Source: Micromonosporaceae bacterium
Lineage (GTDB): Bacteria; Actinomycetota; Actinomycetes; Mycobacteriales; Micromonosporaceae
Assembly: GCA_019689695.1 (NCBI GenBank)
Contig: JADGHA010000015.1
Span: 1 to 21,573, forward strand
DNA length: 21,573 bases
Direction of reading: 5' to 3'
Each line of letters begins with the position of its first letter. The stretch's first letter is position 1. The position numbers were made by a program, and so were the translations under genes. Of this stretch, positions 1 through 8,400 are shown in pieces. Under the pieces are notes generated by a model that was not told the DNA's origin, did not search any database, and saw only the letters and a list, made by a program, of their open reading frames with translations.

Positions 1-219
1 GGTTTGCAGGAGCTGCTCACGCTCAGCACGGAGCCGGGCGATCTCCTGTTCGAGCGCCTCCACCCGCCGCACCACGGCCTCTGCCGCCTCGGCATACGCT
101 CGCGCGGCCTGTGAGTACGCCGACGCCGCCTCCGTCCGCCGACGCAGCCACCAGCTCACCACGCCAGCGCCCACGCTACCGGTCAGCAGACTGGCGATGA
201 TCGGTGTAATGTCCCCCAT
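1..219 (-). CDS. Partial small protein: one membrane segment plus coiled coil
   Basis: The 73 visible codons start at ATG 219 and run off the left edge without a stop, so the C-terminus is missing. Residues about 4 to 24 are hydrophobic and end in SWWLRRR, which looks like a single membrane helix with a positive cytoplasmic flank. From about residue 28 on, the chain is Ala/Glu/Arg-rich with heptad-like spacing, as in a coiled coil (for example VEALEQEIARLRAE). GAGGG lies 9 to 10 bases before the ATG. It directly follows the tail genes, where phages often place holin-like, spanin-like or small accessory membrane proteins. The family is not recognised: a holin has no coiled coil of this kind, and an inner-membrane spanin would fit topologically but not specifically. 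The reading frame itself is well supported. Confidence 0.6.
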   Translation of the reverse strand, partial: MGDITPIIASLLTGSVGAGVVSWWLRRRTEAASAYSQAARAYAEAAEAVVRRVEALEQEIARLRAEREQLLQT

Positions 220-232
220 AGACGATCGTCCC

Positions 233-346
233 TCACGCTCCTCGCTCCCGCCGGCAGGCGGCCGCCTGCCGGCTCGCCTCACGCAGCACCGCCAGCTCCG
301 CCGGCGTCACCACCTCCAGGACCTCGCTCGCGAGCACTCCAGCCAC
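233..346 (-). CDS. Small hypothetical protein, 37 residues
   Basis: A short frame begins at GTG 346, with GGAGG seven bases upstream, in the gap between the hub-like tail gene and the membrane/coiled-coil gene. It ends at TGA 235-233, 13 bases before the next ATG. The start reads MAGVLASEVLEVVTPAELAV and the tail is basic (CRRERGA). It probably forms one amphipathic helix. Nothing identifies a function. Small proteins of this size are common directly after tail-fibre or hub genes in siphoviruses, but no match to the XkdX family is visible. A perfect 24-bp palindrome lies inside its last third, so part of the sequence may be constrained as DNA or RNA rather than as protein. Confidence 0.4.
   Translation of the reverse strand: MAGVLASEVLEVVTPAELAVLREASRQAAACRRERGA
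250..273. repeat. Perfect 24-bp GC-only palindrome
   Basis: Reading outward from the centre between 261 and 262, all twelve base pairs are self-complementary (half-site GCCGGCAGGCGG). The DNA could extrude as a cruciform, and the minus-strand RNA would form a very stable hairpin with a small central loop. There is no T-run on either side, so it is not a classical Rho-independent terminator. It lies at the end of the tail block and just before the next small gene, so an mRNA processing or 3'-end stabilising hairpin, or a protein binding site, are the main options. Confidence 0.6.
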
Positions 347-371
347 AGCCGCACCTCCTCACCCGGCCGTC

Positions 372-1499
372 CTAGCTCCGCAGCCACGTCAGCGGATTGA
401 GATACCGATACGAGCTGATCGCGAGCCCCTGGATCTGCCGGGCCATCTGCTCGTTGGGCGACAGCGCCCCGAACTCGCAGCTCCACTCGCCCGCCGGGTA
501 CGTGTACGTCGTGCGGACGATCTGGAGCACCCCCACGCCGGGCACGAGCGCCCAGGCCCCGGCCCGCACGCTGGCCGGAGGCACCCGCGCTCCGCTCGGT
601 GTCGGCAGCCGCTCGGTCGTGCGCCAGCTCCCCGACACCCGCAGCCGGCTGTACGCCGCCAGGTGCGCCCGGGCGTAGGACTCCATCTGGCTGGCGGTTG
701 CCTTGCTGTCCAGCGTCACCGTCTCCGTGCGGACGATGGAGAGCGCGCCCATGTCGATCTCGGCGTCATTGGCCGGGTGCGTGATGGTCGTGGTGCCGTT
801 GCTCACCTGCACGCGGTTGATGAGCGAATCCAGCTCGACGTCGTTGATCGTCAGCCCCGGGTCGTCCGGCGGGATCACGATGTCCGGCTCCGTCGGCGGA
901 ATCCGCGGCACGATGACGACCTGCGGGCCGTTCGGCCCGTCCCACACCTGGCAGGCGACCGGGTAGCCCTGGAGCGAACCGTTTTCGTTGATCGCCCGCA
1001 CCAGGTCGGGGAGGGTGAGCGATTTGGTCTGCTCGCTCGTCAGGTCGAACCCGGGGTCGACCACGAGCGAGTCCGGACCGAGGTCCACGAACGGCGCTGT
1101 GTCGCGGATGAGGGACTGGAGCACCGTCAGCGCCGTCCCGGCCCCGCCCGACCATGCCTGGTGTCGCAGCCCCCGGCCGTAGCCGACACAGCCCAGCCCG
1201 GCCAGCGCAAGGCGATCCATCAGGTACGTCGTGACCAGCCCCTGCCAGACGATGGCCTCCCCGAGCCGCACGTCGACGTGGGCGAACGGCTCGATATCGG
1301 CCCGGCCCTGGAGGAGCGTGTAGAGCGGCATGCCGCCGAACACCGCCGGGGCGCGGATCGTGGCGGTGTCGTAGCCGGCGTCGATGGCCGTGGTGAGTTC
1401 GGCGCTCACCTCGCGCACACCGAACTGCCACTCGGAGAGCAGTTGCGCGCGGGCGCTGCCGGTGAGCGGCTGGTAGAGGCTGACCGTCAAGCGCTCCAT
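372..1499 (-). CDS. Tail hub-like / minor tail protein
   Basis: A 375-residue protein from ATG 1499 to TAG 372-374, starting three bases after the stop of the adhesin gene. The N-terminal part (about 1 to 95) is beta-rich. It contains GRADIEPFAHVDVRLGE followed by IVWQGLV, the 'function value / frame of reference' pattern seen in gp27/gpD-type hub domains of siphovirus tail-tip proteins. Residues about 220 to 350 contain NRVQVSNG, a second beta domain and VGVLQIVRTTYTYPAGEW, again typical of hub proteins. The position after tape measure and distal-tail gene fits the tail tip. It would form the trimeric or hexameric ring that closes the tube and carries fibres. No peptidase motif is visible. 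The assignment rests on pattern and synteny, and a Siphovirus Gp37-like minor tail protein is an alternative name for the same role. Confidence 0.6.
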   Translation of the reverse strand: MERLTVSLYQPLTGSARAQLLSEWQFGVREVSAELTTAIDAGYDTATIRAPAVFGGMPLYTLLQGRADIEPFAHVDVRLGEAIVWQGLVTTYLMDRLALAGLGCVGYGRGLRHQAWSGGAGTALTVLQSLIRDTAPFVDLGPDSLVVDPGFDLTSEQTKSLTLPDLVRAINENGSLQGYPVACQVWDGPNGPQVVIVPRIPPTEPDIVIPPDDPGLTINDVELDSLINRVQVSNGTTTITHPANDAEIDMGALSIVRTETVTLDSKATASQMESYARAHLAAYSRLRVSGSWRTTERLPTPSGARVPPASVRAGAWALVPGVGVLQIVRTTYTYPAGEWSCEFGALSPNEQMARQIQGLAISSYRYLNPLTWLRS

Positions 1500-1502
1500 C
1501 GC

Positions 1503-4500
1503 TCACGCCCCCCGCAGGTACATCGTCGCCGGCCGTGCCCGCACCGTGAGGCGCGCCCGGCTGGGCCGATGCTCCCAGCCGGCGGTTTCCCCGATGACGA
1601 CCAGCGCCGTCGGTCCGTCGTAGGCGCGCACGGTCCCGCTGGCCGTCGCGTAGCCCCCCTCGCGCCAGACGACCATCCGGCCGGGGTTGGTGCTCGTCCA
1701 GAGCCAGGCCAGCCCGGCCGCGTCGGGGAAGTCGTCGGGGATCGGCTCCTCGCCCACGAGCGCGGGGATGGCCGTCGGGTCGAACCCGTCCGGCTCGGTG
1801 CCGAGCGCGGCCCAGACGAGGCGGCCCCAGAGGTACTGGTCCTCACTGCCGTCGTCATGCAGACGGCTGCCCAGCCGCCAATCGGCGTTGGAGAGGTCCG
1901 GCCAGGACGTCGACGCCGCCGTCTGCTCGGCGCCCCAGACGGTCCCGTCATGCACGCGGAGGGCGAGGTGGCCCTCGGACCAGGTGGCATATGCCACCAG
2001 CTCCGTGAGCCGGTCAGAGGGCCGGGACGCGACCACGGTCTCGCGCACACCCCCGGTCGTGCGCGCCAGGATCACCTGCGTGGCGGTCAGCTCTAGCGCC
2101 AGGTAGTCGTTGTCCCCTGCCCGCCACTGCCACACCGTGGCCGGTGCCATACAGAGGTTCGAGAAACGCATGAGCAGCCAGCCGCGCGCGGCCGTCACAT
2201 CGGCCAACGCCGTGCTCGGGAGGAGCGTGAGCGCCCCGCCCAGCACCGGCGGGGTCGCGGTATGGTCGGCGGCGGCCCAGTTAGCAGCACTACCCTCAAC
2301 CAGGCGCACGTCATCGACGGTCCTGGGTGGTGAGGAACTGCCGCCGACGTTGTATATCTCCACCTGCACCGACGCGGCATTGGCCGGCGCGGTGCGCGTG
2401 AGGAAGCGTCGACCACTACCCTCCTGGGTTCCTTCTCCCGCATCAGCAAGCAACAGCGTGCCCGCGGTGTCGTACCAGTAGAACCGAAACCGCAGCGCCT
2501 GGATGAATGACGACATGCACGAAGCCGTATACGTGACGCCCGGCCGGACGCGCACCGGGTCGGAGATGATGCCACGCTGGCTGGGGCCGTTGACGTTAAT
2601 CTGGCCGCTCTCCCAGAACGCCCCACCGTAGAGTTGCCAGCCGAAGGTACCGGCCGCAAACGACGGGTTCACCAGCAGGTTGGGGCTGGGAGTTTCGCGC
2701 CGATGGTAGACGGTGCGGCCCGGCCCGGCCTCGACCTGCACCGCATCGAGCCACACGTCGGCCGTGCCGTTCTCCCATATCAGGTGCAACCGCGCCGCGA
2801 CGGCCTCTGCCGGGGCCTCTCCGGTCACACTCAGGAGCTGCCAGGTGTCGGTTGTCACCAGTGCCGCGCCATCCACCTGCCCCAGGCTCGTGCTACCGTC
2901 GATGTCGTACCAGACGAGACGCAGCTTTACCGTGGCACTGGCACCGCCCACCGGCACCCGCACGTAGGCTGATCCGGTGTACTGCGTGCTGGGGGTCACC
3001 GGGATCGCCGGGCTGATGGTGCCCGTGGCCTTGGCCCGCAGGACCATCGTGTCCCCACCACCGGGGTACGCCTCCGCCCCGGCGTCCTCATAGGGCAGGC
3101 CCGGGCGCTGCACTGGGCTCCCGCCGTCGTTGGCCGCCAGCGCCCCCATCCAGTGCGGCCCGTCGAGACCGAACGACTGTGACGGCTCCAGATTTATGAT
3201 CTGTTGCCCCGGCTGCCCCACCCGCACCCGCGGCACGGTCCAGTCTGGGTCGTCTACATCCTCGGTGCCCAGTGAGTCGAGCTGGATACCGGCCGGCGCC
3301 TGGGCGTCCCCAACCGTGCCCCACAGCCGCATGCTCGCGCGCCCGGTCGGATCCACACGATGCCGCCAGCGCATCGGCACCGGCCGCGCCCGGTCCCGCA
3401 GCTCGGCCACCAGGCTGCCCAGCTCCTGATGCACCGGCACGAGCTGCACGCGGTCCAGCCAGACCAGGCGGGCGCCGATGGCCGTGCGCGCCCGGATCTC
3501 GACGTGTAGCCGCGCCGGCCCGCCCGGCACCAGCGGCAGCGGCACGACCCCGACCGGCACGACTTCCCAGCGGCCCATGCCGACCTGACAGGCGGCTGGC
3601 GGCAGCTCGCGCGCCCGCGCGGCGCCCGGCGCGGCCGATACCACTGCCCGGATCTCGGCGCCGGTCAGGGCGACCGCCTGCGGCGGGGACCCCAGCGTGC
3701 CCGCCGCCGTGCTCGTGATCGTGGCCGCGTAGACGTCGGCGTCGACCTGGATGTAGCGCCACGCCTGCCCCTGGAGCTGGTAGTACACGCGCCAGTAGGC
3801 CATGCCGGCGGCCGCGGCCAGCGCCGGCTGCCAGGCCGCCGCGATCGGCCGCAGCCCTCGCGTGCGCACCGTCTCGGTCAGGAGCAGCGGCGTCTCCCGC
3901 CCATCGGCCATGAGCCCGGTGACGCCGACGCGATAGGTACCCGCCGTCACCGCCGGCGCCGTCTGCGTGGTCGTGAGCACCACGGCCACGAGGAGCGCCA
4001 TCCGCGCCGGCGTCGTGGTGGTGACCCTGACCGGCACCTCTTCTCCCGTCCACGGATCCCGGCTGGTCTTCGTCGTGGAGATGAAGTTCGCGATCGTCAC
4101 CGGCCGGTAGCGCAGACTCCCCGGCGCCCCGGTACCGATGCCCGCGTAGTGGGCCACATCGCCCCGATAGGCCATCTCGGCGATCGGCTCACTCGTCGAC
4201 GGGACCAGCCCATGTGATTTCGATACAACGTTCAGGCGCAGCTGGCCGGTCATCTCGTTCTCCAGTGCGAGCGGGGACGGGGGCGCGGCAAACTGCGCAA
4301 ACCCCATGGCGATGGTCGCGTGGTAGGCGGCGCTCCCCGGCAGCGTCACGCTCCCGGCCGCGTTGAGCGACACCGCCCCGGCCACGCCCGTCGCGCCCGG
4401 CACGGCGTAGCCCACCAGCCTGAGCTGTGCCCCGCCCGCCGTCACGGTCACGCTGGCCGTCTCGGTCTCGGTCGCCACCGGGCAGGTCGCCAGCTCCACC

Positions 4501-5492
4501 CGCCAGCCGTTGGCGGCCGCCGTGGCCTGCACCGTCCAGCCGGCCGGCCAGGTGAACGCCCCCGTCGTCTTGGCCTGCGCGACGGCGACCAGCATGGAGT
4601 TTGCCGGCACGGCGGGGAACGTCACCGTGTTGCCGTCGACCTCCACGCGCTTGAACGCGAGCGGCCCGTCGACCTGGCGCACGCTCAGCCGCTCGATGGG
4701 CGCGCCCACCGGCTCGCTATCCGCCACGCGCGCGAGCAGGAGCGCGGCCTGCGGCGGTGGAGCATCCTCAGGCCAGGTGATCTCGCCTTCGGCCAGCGTC
4801 ACCCAGTCCTGCCGCACGGTGGCGCCCACCGGCGCGTTGCCGGAGAGCGTGCCGGCGTCCGGGGCCGGCGTGGCCGGGTCGGTGAGGTCGAGCGCCAGCG
4901 TCGGCACGTCGGCGTCGGGGCTGAGGGGCATGGCGGCGACGCGCCAGCGGTTGACGCCGGTGCCGCCGGTGGTGAGGTCGTCGAGGTCGACCTCCAGCTC
5001 GGCGGGCGCGTCGGTGTCCACGGGCGGCAACACGAGCACGGGGTTGGCCTGATCCACGATGGCGCCCTCGACCAGCGTCACCGGCGCGCCACGGCCATAG
5101 GCGCGGGTGGTGAATGTGATCTCGACGGTGGCGTGGCCGCTGCGGAGGGCGCTATCGACCCCCTCCGCGCCCATTGCGGTCGTCACCTGCAGGACGTCCC
5201 ACCAGGTCGTCTCCAGGCTCGCCCCGCTGATGCGCAGTGTGGCCGGCGCGACGGTGCCGGCATGGCGCTGTGCCGCGCGCGTTACGAGCCGAGACAACTG
5301 CTGCACCCGGCGGCTGGCGGCCGCGACGGTCGCGCCCCGCGCCAGCACGGTCACGGTGATGTCCCGCCGGTCCGTGGCCTCGTCTGGCTGGCCCATGTCC
5401 AGGCTGAGCACGTGCAGCCCCAGCCCGTCGTTCAGCTCGATCCCGTGCGGATCGTCGTCACCGTGTCCGAACCAGAGCGAGAGGGGCTGCAT
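1503..5492 (-). CDS. Large tail protein: distal-tail-like N-terminus with lectin-like adhesin modules
   Basis: A 1329-residue protein from ATG 5492 (GGGAGG seven bases upstream, overlapping the tape-measure stop) to 1503. Residues about 1 to 135 resemble a distal tail protein, which anchors at the tube end. The middle (about 140 to 700) is a series of beta-sandwich-like segments; one, around RVGVTGLMADGRETP and AYWRVYYQLQGQAWRYI, looks like a fibronectin type III fold. Residues about 766 to 930 and 935 to 1075 are two related carbohydrate-binding-like modules (second one begins SPNLLVNPSF; both share a LRLVWYDIDG / FRFYWYDTAG strand). Residues about 1085 to 1235 resemble a concanavalin A / LamG-like jelly roll (LALRVHDGTVWG). 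It probably sits at the tail tip and binds host surface glycans. Domain names are pattern-based; the tail-tip role is also supported by the position between tape measure and hub. Confidence 0.65.
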   Translation of the reverse strand: MQPLSLWFGHGDDDPHGIELNDGLGLHVLSLDMGQPDEATDRRDITVTVLARGATVAAASRRVQQLSRLVTRAAQRHAGTVAPATLRISGASLETTWWDVLQVTTAMGAEGVDSALRSGHATVEITFTTRAYGRGAPVTLVEGAIVDQANPVLVLPPVDTDAPAELEVDLDDLTTGGTGVNRWRVAAMPLSPDADVPTLALDLTDPATPAPDAGTLSGNAPVGATVRQDWVTLAEGEITWPEDAPPPQAALLLARVADSEPVGAPIERLSVRQVDGPLAFKRVEVDGNTVTFPAVPANSMLVAVAQAKTTGAFTWPAGWTVQATAAANGWRVELATCPVATETETASVTVTAGGAQLRLVGYAVPGATGVAGAVSLNAAGSVTLPGSAAYHATIAMGFAQFAAPPSPLALENEMTGQLRLNVVSKSHGLVPSTSEPIAEMAYRGDVAHYAGIGTGAPGSLRYRPVTIANFISTTKTSRDPWTGEEVPVRVTTTTPARMALLVAVVLTTTQTAPAVTAGTYRVGVTGLMADGRETPLLLTETVRTRGLRPIAAAWQPALAAAAGMAYWRVYYQLQGQAWRYIQVDADVYAATITSTAAGTLGSPPQAVALTGAEIRAVVSAAPGAARARELPPAACQVGMGRWEVVPVGVVPLPLVPGGPARLHVEIRARTAIGARLVWLDRVQLVPVHQELGSLVAELRDRARPVPMRWRHRVDPTGRASMRLWGTVGDAQAPAGIQLDSLGTEDVDDPDWTVPRVRVGQPGQQIINLEPSQSFGLDGPHWMGALAANDGGSPVQRPGLPYEDAGAEAYPGGGDTMVLRAKATGTISPAIPVTPSTQYTGSAYVRVPVGGASATVKLRLVWYDIDGSTSLGQVDGAALVTTDTWQLLSVTGEAPAEAVAARLHLIWENGTADVWLDAVQVEAGPGRTVYHRRETPSPNLLVNPSFAAGTFGWQLYGGAFWESGQINVNGPSQRGIISDPVRVRPGVTYTASCMSSFIQALRFRFYWYDTAGTLLLADAGEGTQEGSGRRFLTRTAPANAASVQVEIYNVGGSSSPPRTVDDVRLVEGSAANWAAADHTATPPVLGGALTLLPSTALADVTAARGWLLMRFSNLCMAPATVWQWRAGDNDYLALELTATQVILARTTGGVRETVVASRPSDRLTELVAYATWSEGHLALRVHDGTVWGAEQTAASTSWPDLSNADWRLGSRLHDDGSEDQYLWGRLVWAALGTEPDGFDPTAIPALVGEEPIPDDFPDAAGLAWLWTSTNPGRMVVWREGGYATASGTVRAYDGPTALVVIGETAGWEHRPSRARLTVRARPATMYLRGA

Positions 5493-5495
5493 GCA

Positions 5496-8400
5496 CTAGC
5501 CTCCCACCGTCACGCCCGAGCCGAGACGGACCTGGCGGTGCAGGCCGCGCAGCGTCTGGCTCAGCAGCTGCTCATTGCCGACGTGCACGTTGATGGTCTG
5601 ATGGAGTACCGGACCGCCCCCGCCGTAGCTGACCGGCACGCCGCCGATCTGCCGCGACGGGCTGCTGGATAGCTCCGGCGACGGGCTGACGACCCGGACA
5701 CCGGACGCAGACTGACTCACCCGGCTGCCGCCGCTTGTGCTGCCACTCCCGCCGAGCGCCGTCAGCGCCACCTTCAGCGGGTTCACGATGTCCATGATGA
5801 GCTGCTGGAACCGGGCGGTGATGCCCTCCTCGGCCATCCGTTCCAGTGGATCAATCCCCCGCCGGATCGCCTGGGCAGCGAGGCCCATGTTGTCAGCAAA
5901 AATATCCGCCTGCCGCTTGTTGATCCGCGTCATGGTGGCCAGGCCCTCGAACGCCTCCACGGCGTCGCTAACCCCCTCCATGGCCGGGGCGACGATCTCG
6001 GTGAACGTCTCCAGGTTCTCCACGATGCCGGGCGCCTCGGTCAGCAGCCGGTCCGTCGCCGCTGAGATGTCCGTGGCGATCAACACGACGGTATCCGCGA
6101 GGAACCGCGAGCGCTCGCGCAGCCGCTCCGGCCGGATGCCGAACCCGGTGCCCTCGACCATCTCATTGAGGAGCCGGAGCGCGTCCATCTCGGCACCGAT
6201 CGCCGCCCGCGCCGCCTCCATCTGCTGGGTGACCTGCTCGGCAAACCCCTCCGGCCGCCCCTCCGCCATCGCGGCGGCAACGTCAGAGATGTCAAGCGCC
6301 ACCTGTTCGACCATCTGCTTCAGCGCGGTCAGTCGATCGCGGAACGTGGCATGGTCGAACGTCGCGGGCGTCTGCTCGGCGGTCAGATCCTGGATCAGCC
6401 GCACCATCTCGGTGAGCGCCTGGATGCCGGGGACCACGTCCTCCCCGAACGCACGCATCTGCTCCCCGAACCCGAGCGGGCGGCTGGCCGCCACAAACCG
6501 CGCGGTGTCACCGATGGACAGCGCGACGTGTTCGGCTAGGAATTTCAGCGCGGAGATACGATCCCGCAGCGCCTGGTCATCGCGGATGGCCGGGGCGGCC
6601 TCGTCCAGGAGGTCCGAGACGAGCTGGAACATCTCGGCCAGCGCGCCGATGCCCGGCGTGACCGACTCGGCGTACTCGCGCGCGAGTTCCGTAAACCCGG
6701 CCGGGCGGTTGGCCGCGATCACCGCCGCCGTATCGCCCACGCTGTAGGCGACGTGCTCAGACAGGAACTTGAGCCGACTCAGCTTCTGCCGGGTTTCCTC
6801 GTCATCGCGGAACTCGGGCGCCTCTGACAGGTCCGTGAGGAGTTTCAGGAGGTCACCCAGCGCGCGGATGCCGCCGGACGCGGTGTCGACAAACGTTTTG
6901 GCCTGGTCGGCCCACTCCTCAGCCCGACCCGCTGCCAGCGCCGCGCCGGAGTCGGCGAACGCCGTGGCGACGGCCTCCGACAGGCCCACGAGCGGGCTGA
7001 TGGCCGCCGCGTCCGGCAGCGGCAGGCCCGACGCGCCGAACACCGCGAACTCGCGGGAGAACGTCAGCGACTCCCGCAGCGCGCCGAACCCGCCCCGGAT
7101 GGCGTCGATGTAGGACCGGACCTTGTCCACCGCCTCTTTGCTGTACCGCTCGGCGGCAACGGCCAGGCCCTCGAACAACCAATCCCAGTTGGGCTCGACA
7201 CTGAGCGGCCCTTCCTCAGCCGGGGAATGCGGCAGGAGCCTGCCGAGCTGGGTGATCTTCTGCTCAGCCAGCGAGATATCGACATCGGCCGTGACGGTGA
7301 ACGACTTCGGCACGGCCGCGATCTGGCGCTCCACCTCACGCAGCCGCTCCATTGCCGTGTCGGTGGAGGCCTCAACGTCGACCGTCTTCCCGGCTATCTC
7401 CATCTCGTTGACTTCGGTGAGCTTGCGCTGCACCTCGTCAATGCCGGGCATGGTGAGTTCGATTTCCTGGGAGGCCGGGAGCAGCCCGAGCGCGATCATG
7501 ATGTTTTCGAGGCGCTCCAGGACGCGCTCCATGACGCTCGCGGTCTGCTCCTGTGCCTGAGCGAGCCCAAATGTTGCCGCTGTGGCCGGATCAGCACTGG
7601 CCACGAGTTCGGCGTAGCGTTGGTTGACCTCAGCCAGTGACTTGTAGTACTCCTCGGCGGAGATATCGCCGGACTGGTACGCCGCGTGCAGTTCATCGCC
7701 GCGCTGGATCAGGTCAGCCAGGAGCGAATATTCCTCGGCAAGCGCTGGGAGGTAGTCGTCACGGACCGCACCCGCTGAGCGGTCACGGAGCCATGTCAGG
7801 CGCTCAATCGCCTTGGCTTCGGCCTCGCTCAGCGGGATGCCCTGTTTTTGTTTGTCTTGCAACATCTCCAGGACGCGCTCGGCGCCCTGCATCGTGCCTT
7901 CCCACTGGGAGATGCCCGCGTCGATTGCCTCAATGCGACTGTGGATGCCGTGGAAGATGCTGTCCCAGCTCAGCATTTCGGCGCTAAGGCCGTTGATCGC
8001 CCCGGCCGCCTCGTCGGCCGAGCCAGCGATCCCGCCGATGCGGTAGGCCATCTCCTCCGCCATTGAGCCGACGCGATCACCCACGCCGTGGAAATCGACC
8101 GCGCCGCGGGTGAGACGAGCGAGCACGGTCTCATAGGTCGTACCGACGTTCGCGAACAGCGTCAGTGAGCGGAGCTGGCGGTCCTCGGCCCGCTCGTACA
8201 GCTCCTCTGCCTCTGCCACGTGCGAGGCGAACGCCTCGCGGGCTGCATCGAGCTGCCCGGCCATGATCAGGCCGGAACCTTCGGCGACCGCCATGAGGAG
8301 GTGGAACCCGGCCCGGAGTTCGTCGAATGCCGCACCGATCTGGAGTGCGACACCGGTAATGACCTGTGCCCCGGCGGCCAGGCCCGCAACCACCTTCGGC

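Noticed and set aside
663..2096. Long plus-strand open frames at 663-2096, 4320-5672, 8982-10329 and 19461-20813
   Set aside because: All are opposite to minus-strand genes with recognised products or good domain patterns, and their products are His/Arg-rich shadows without family features.
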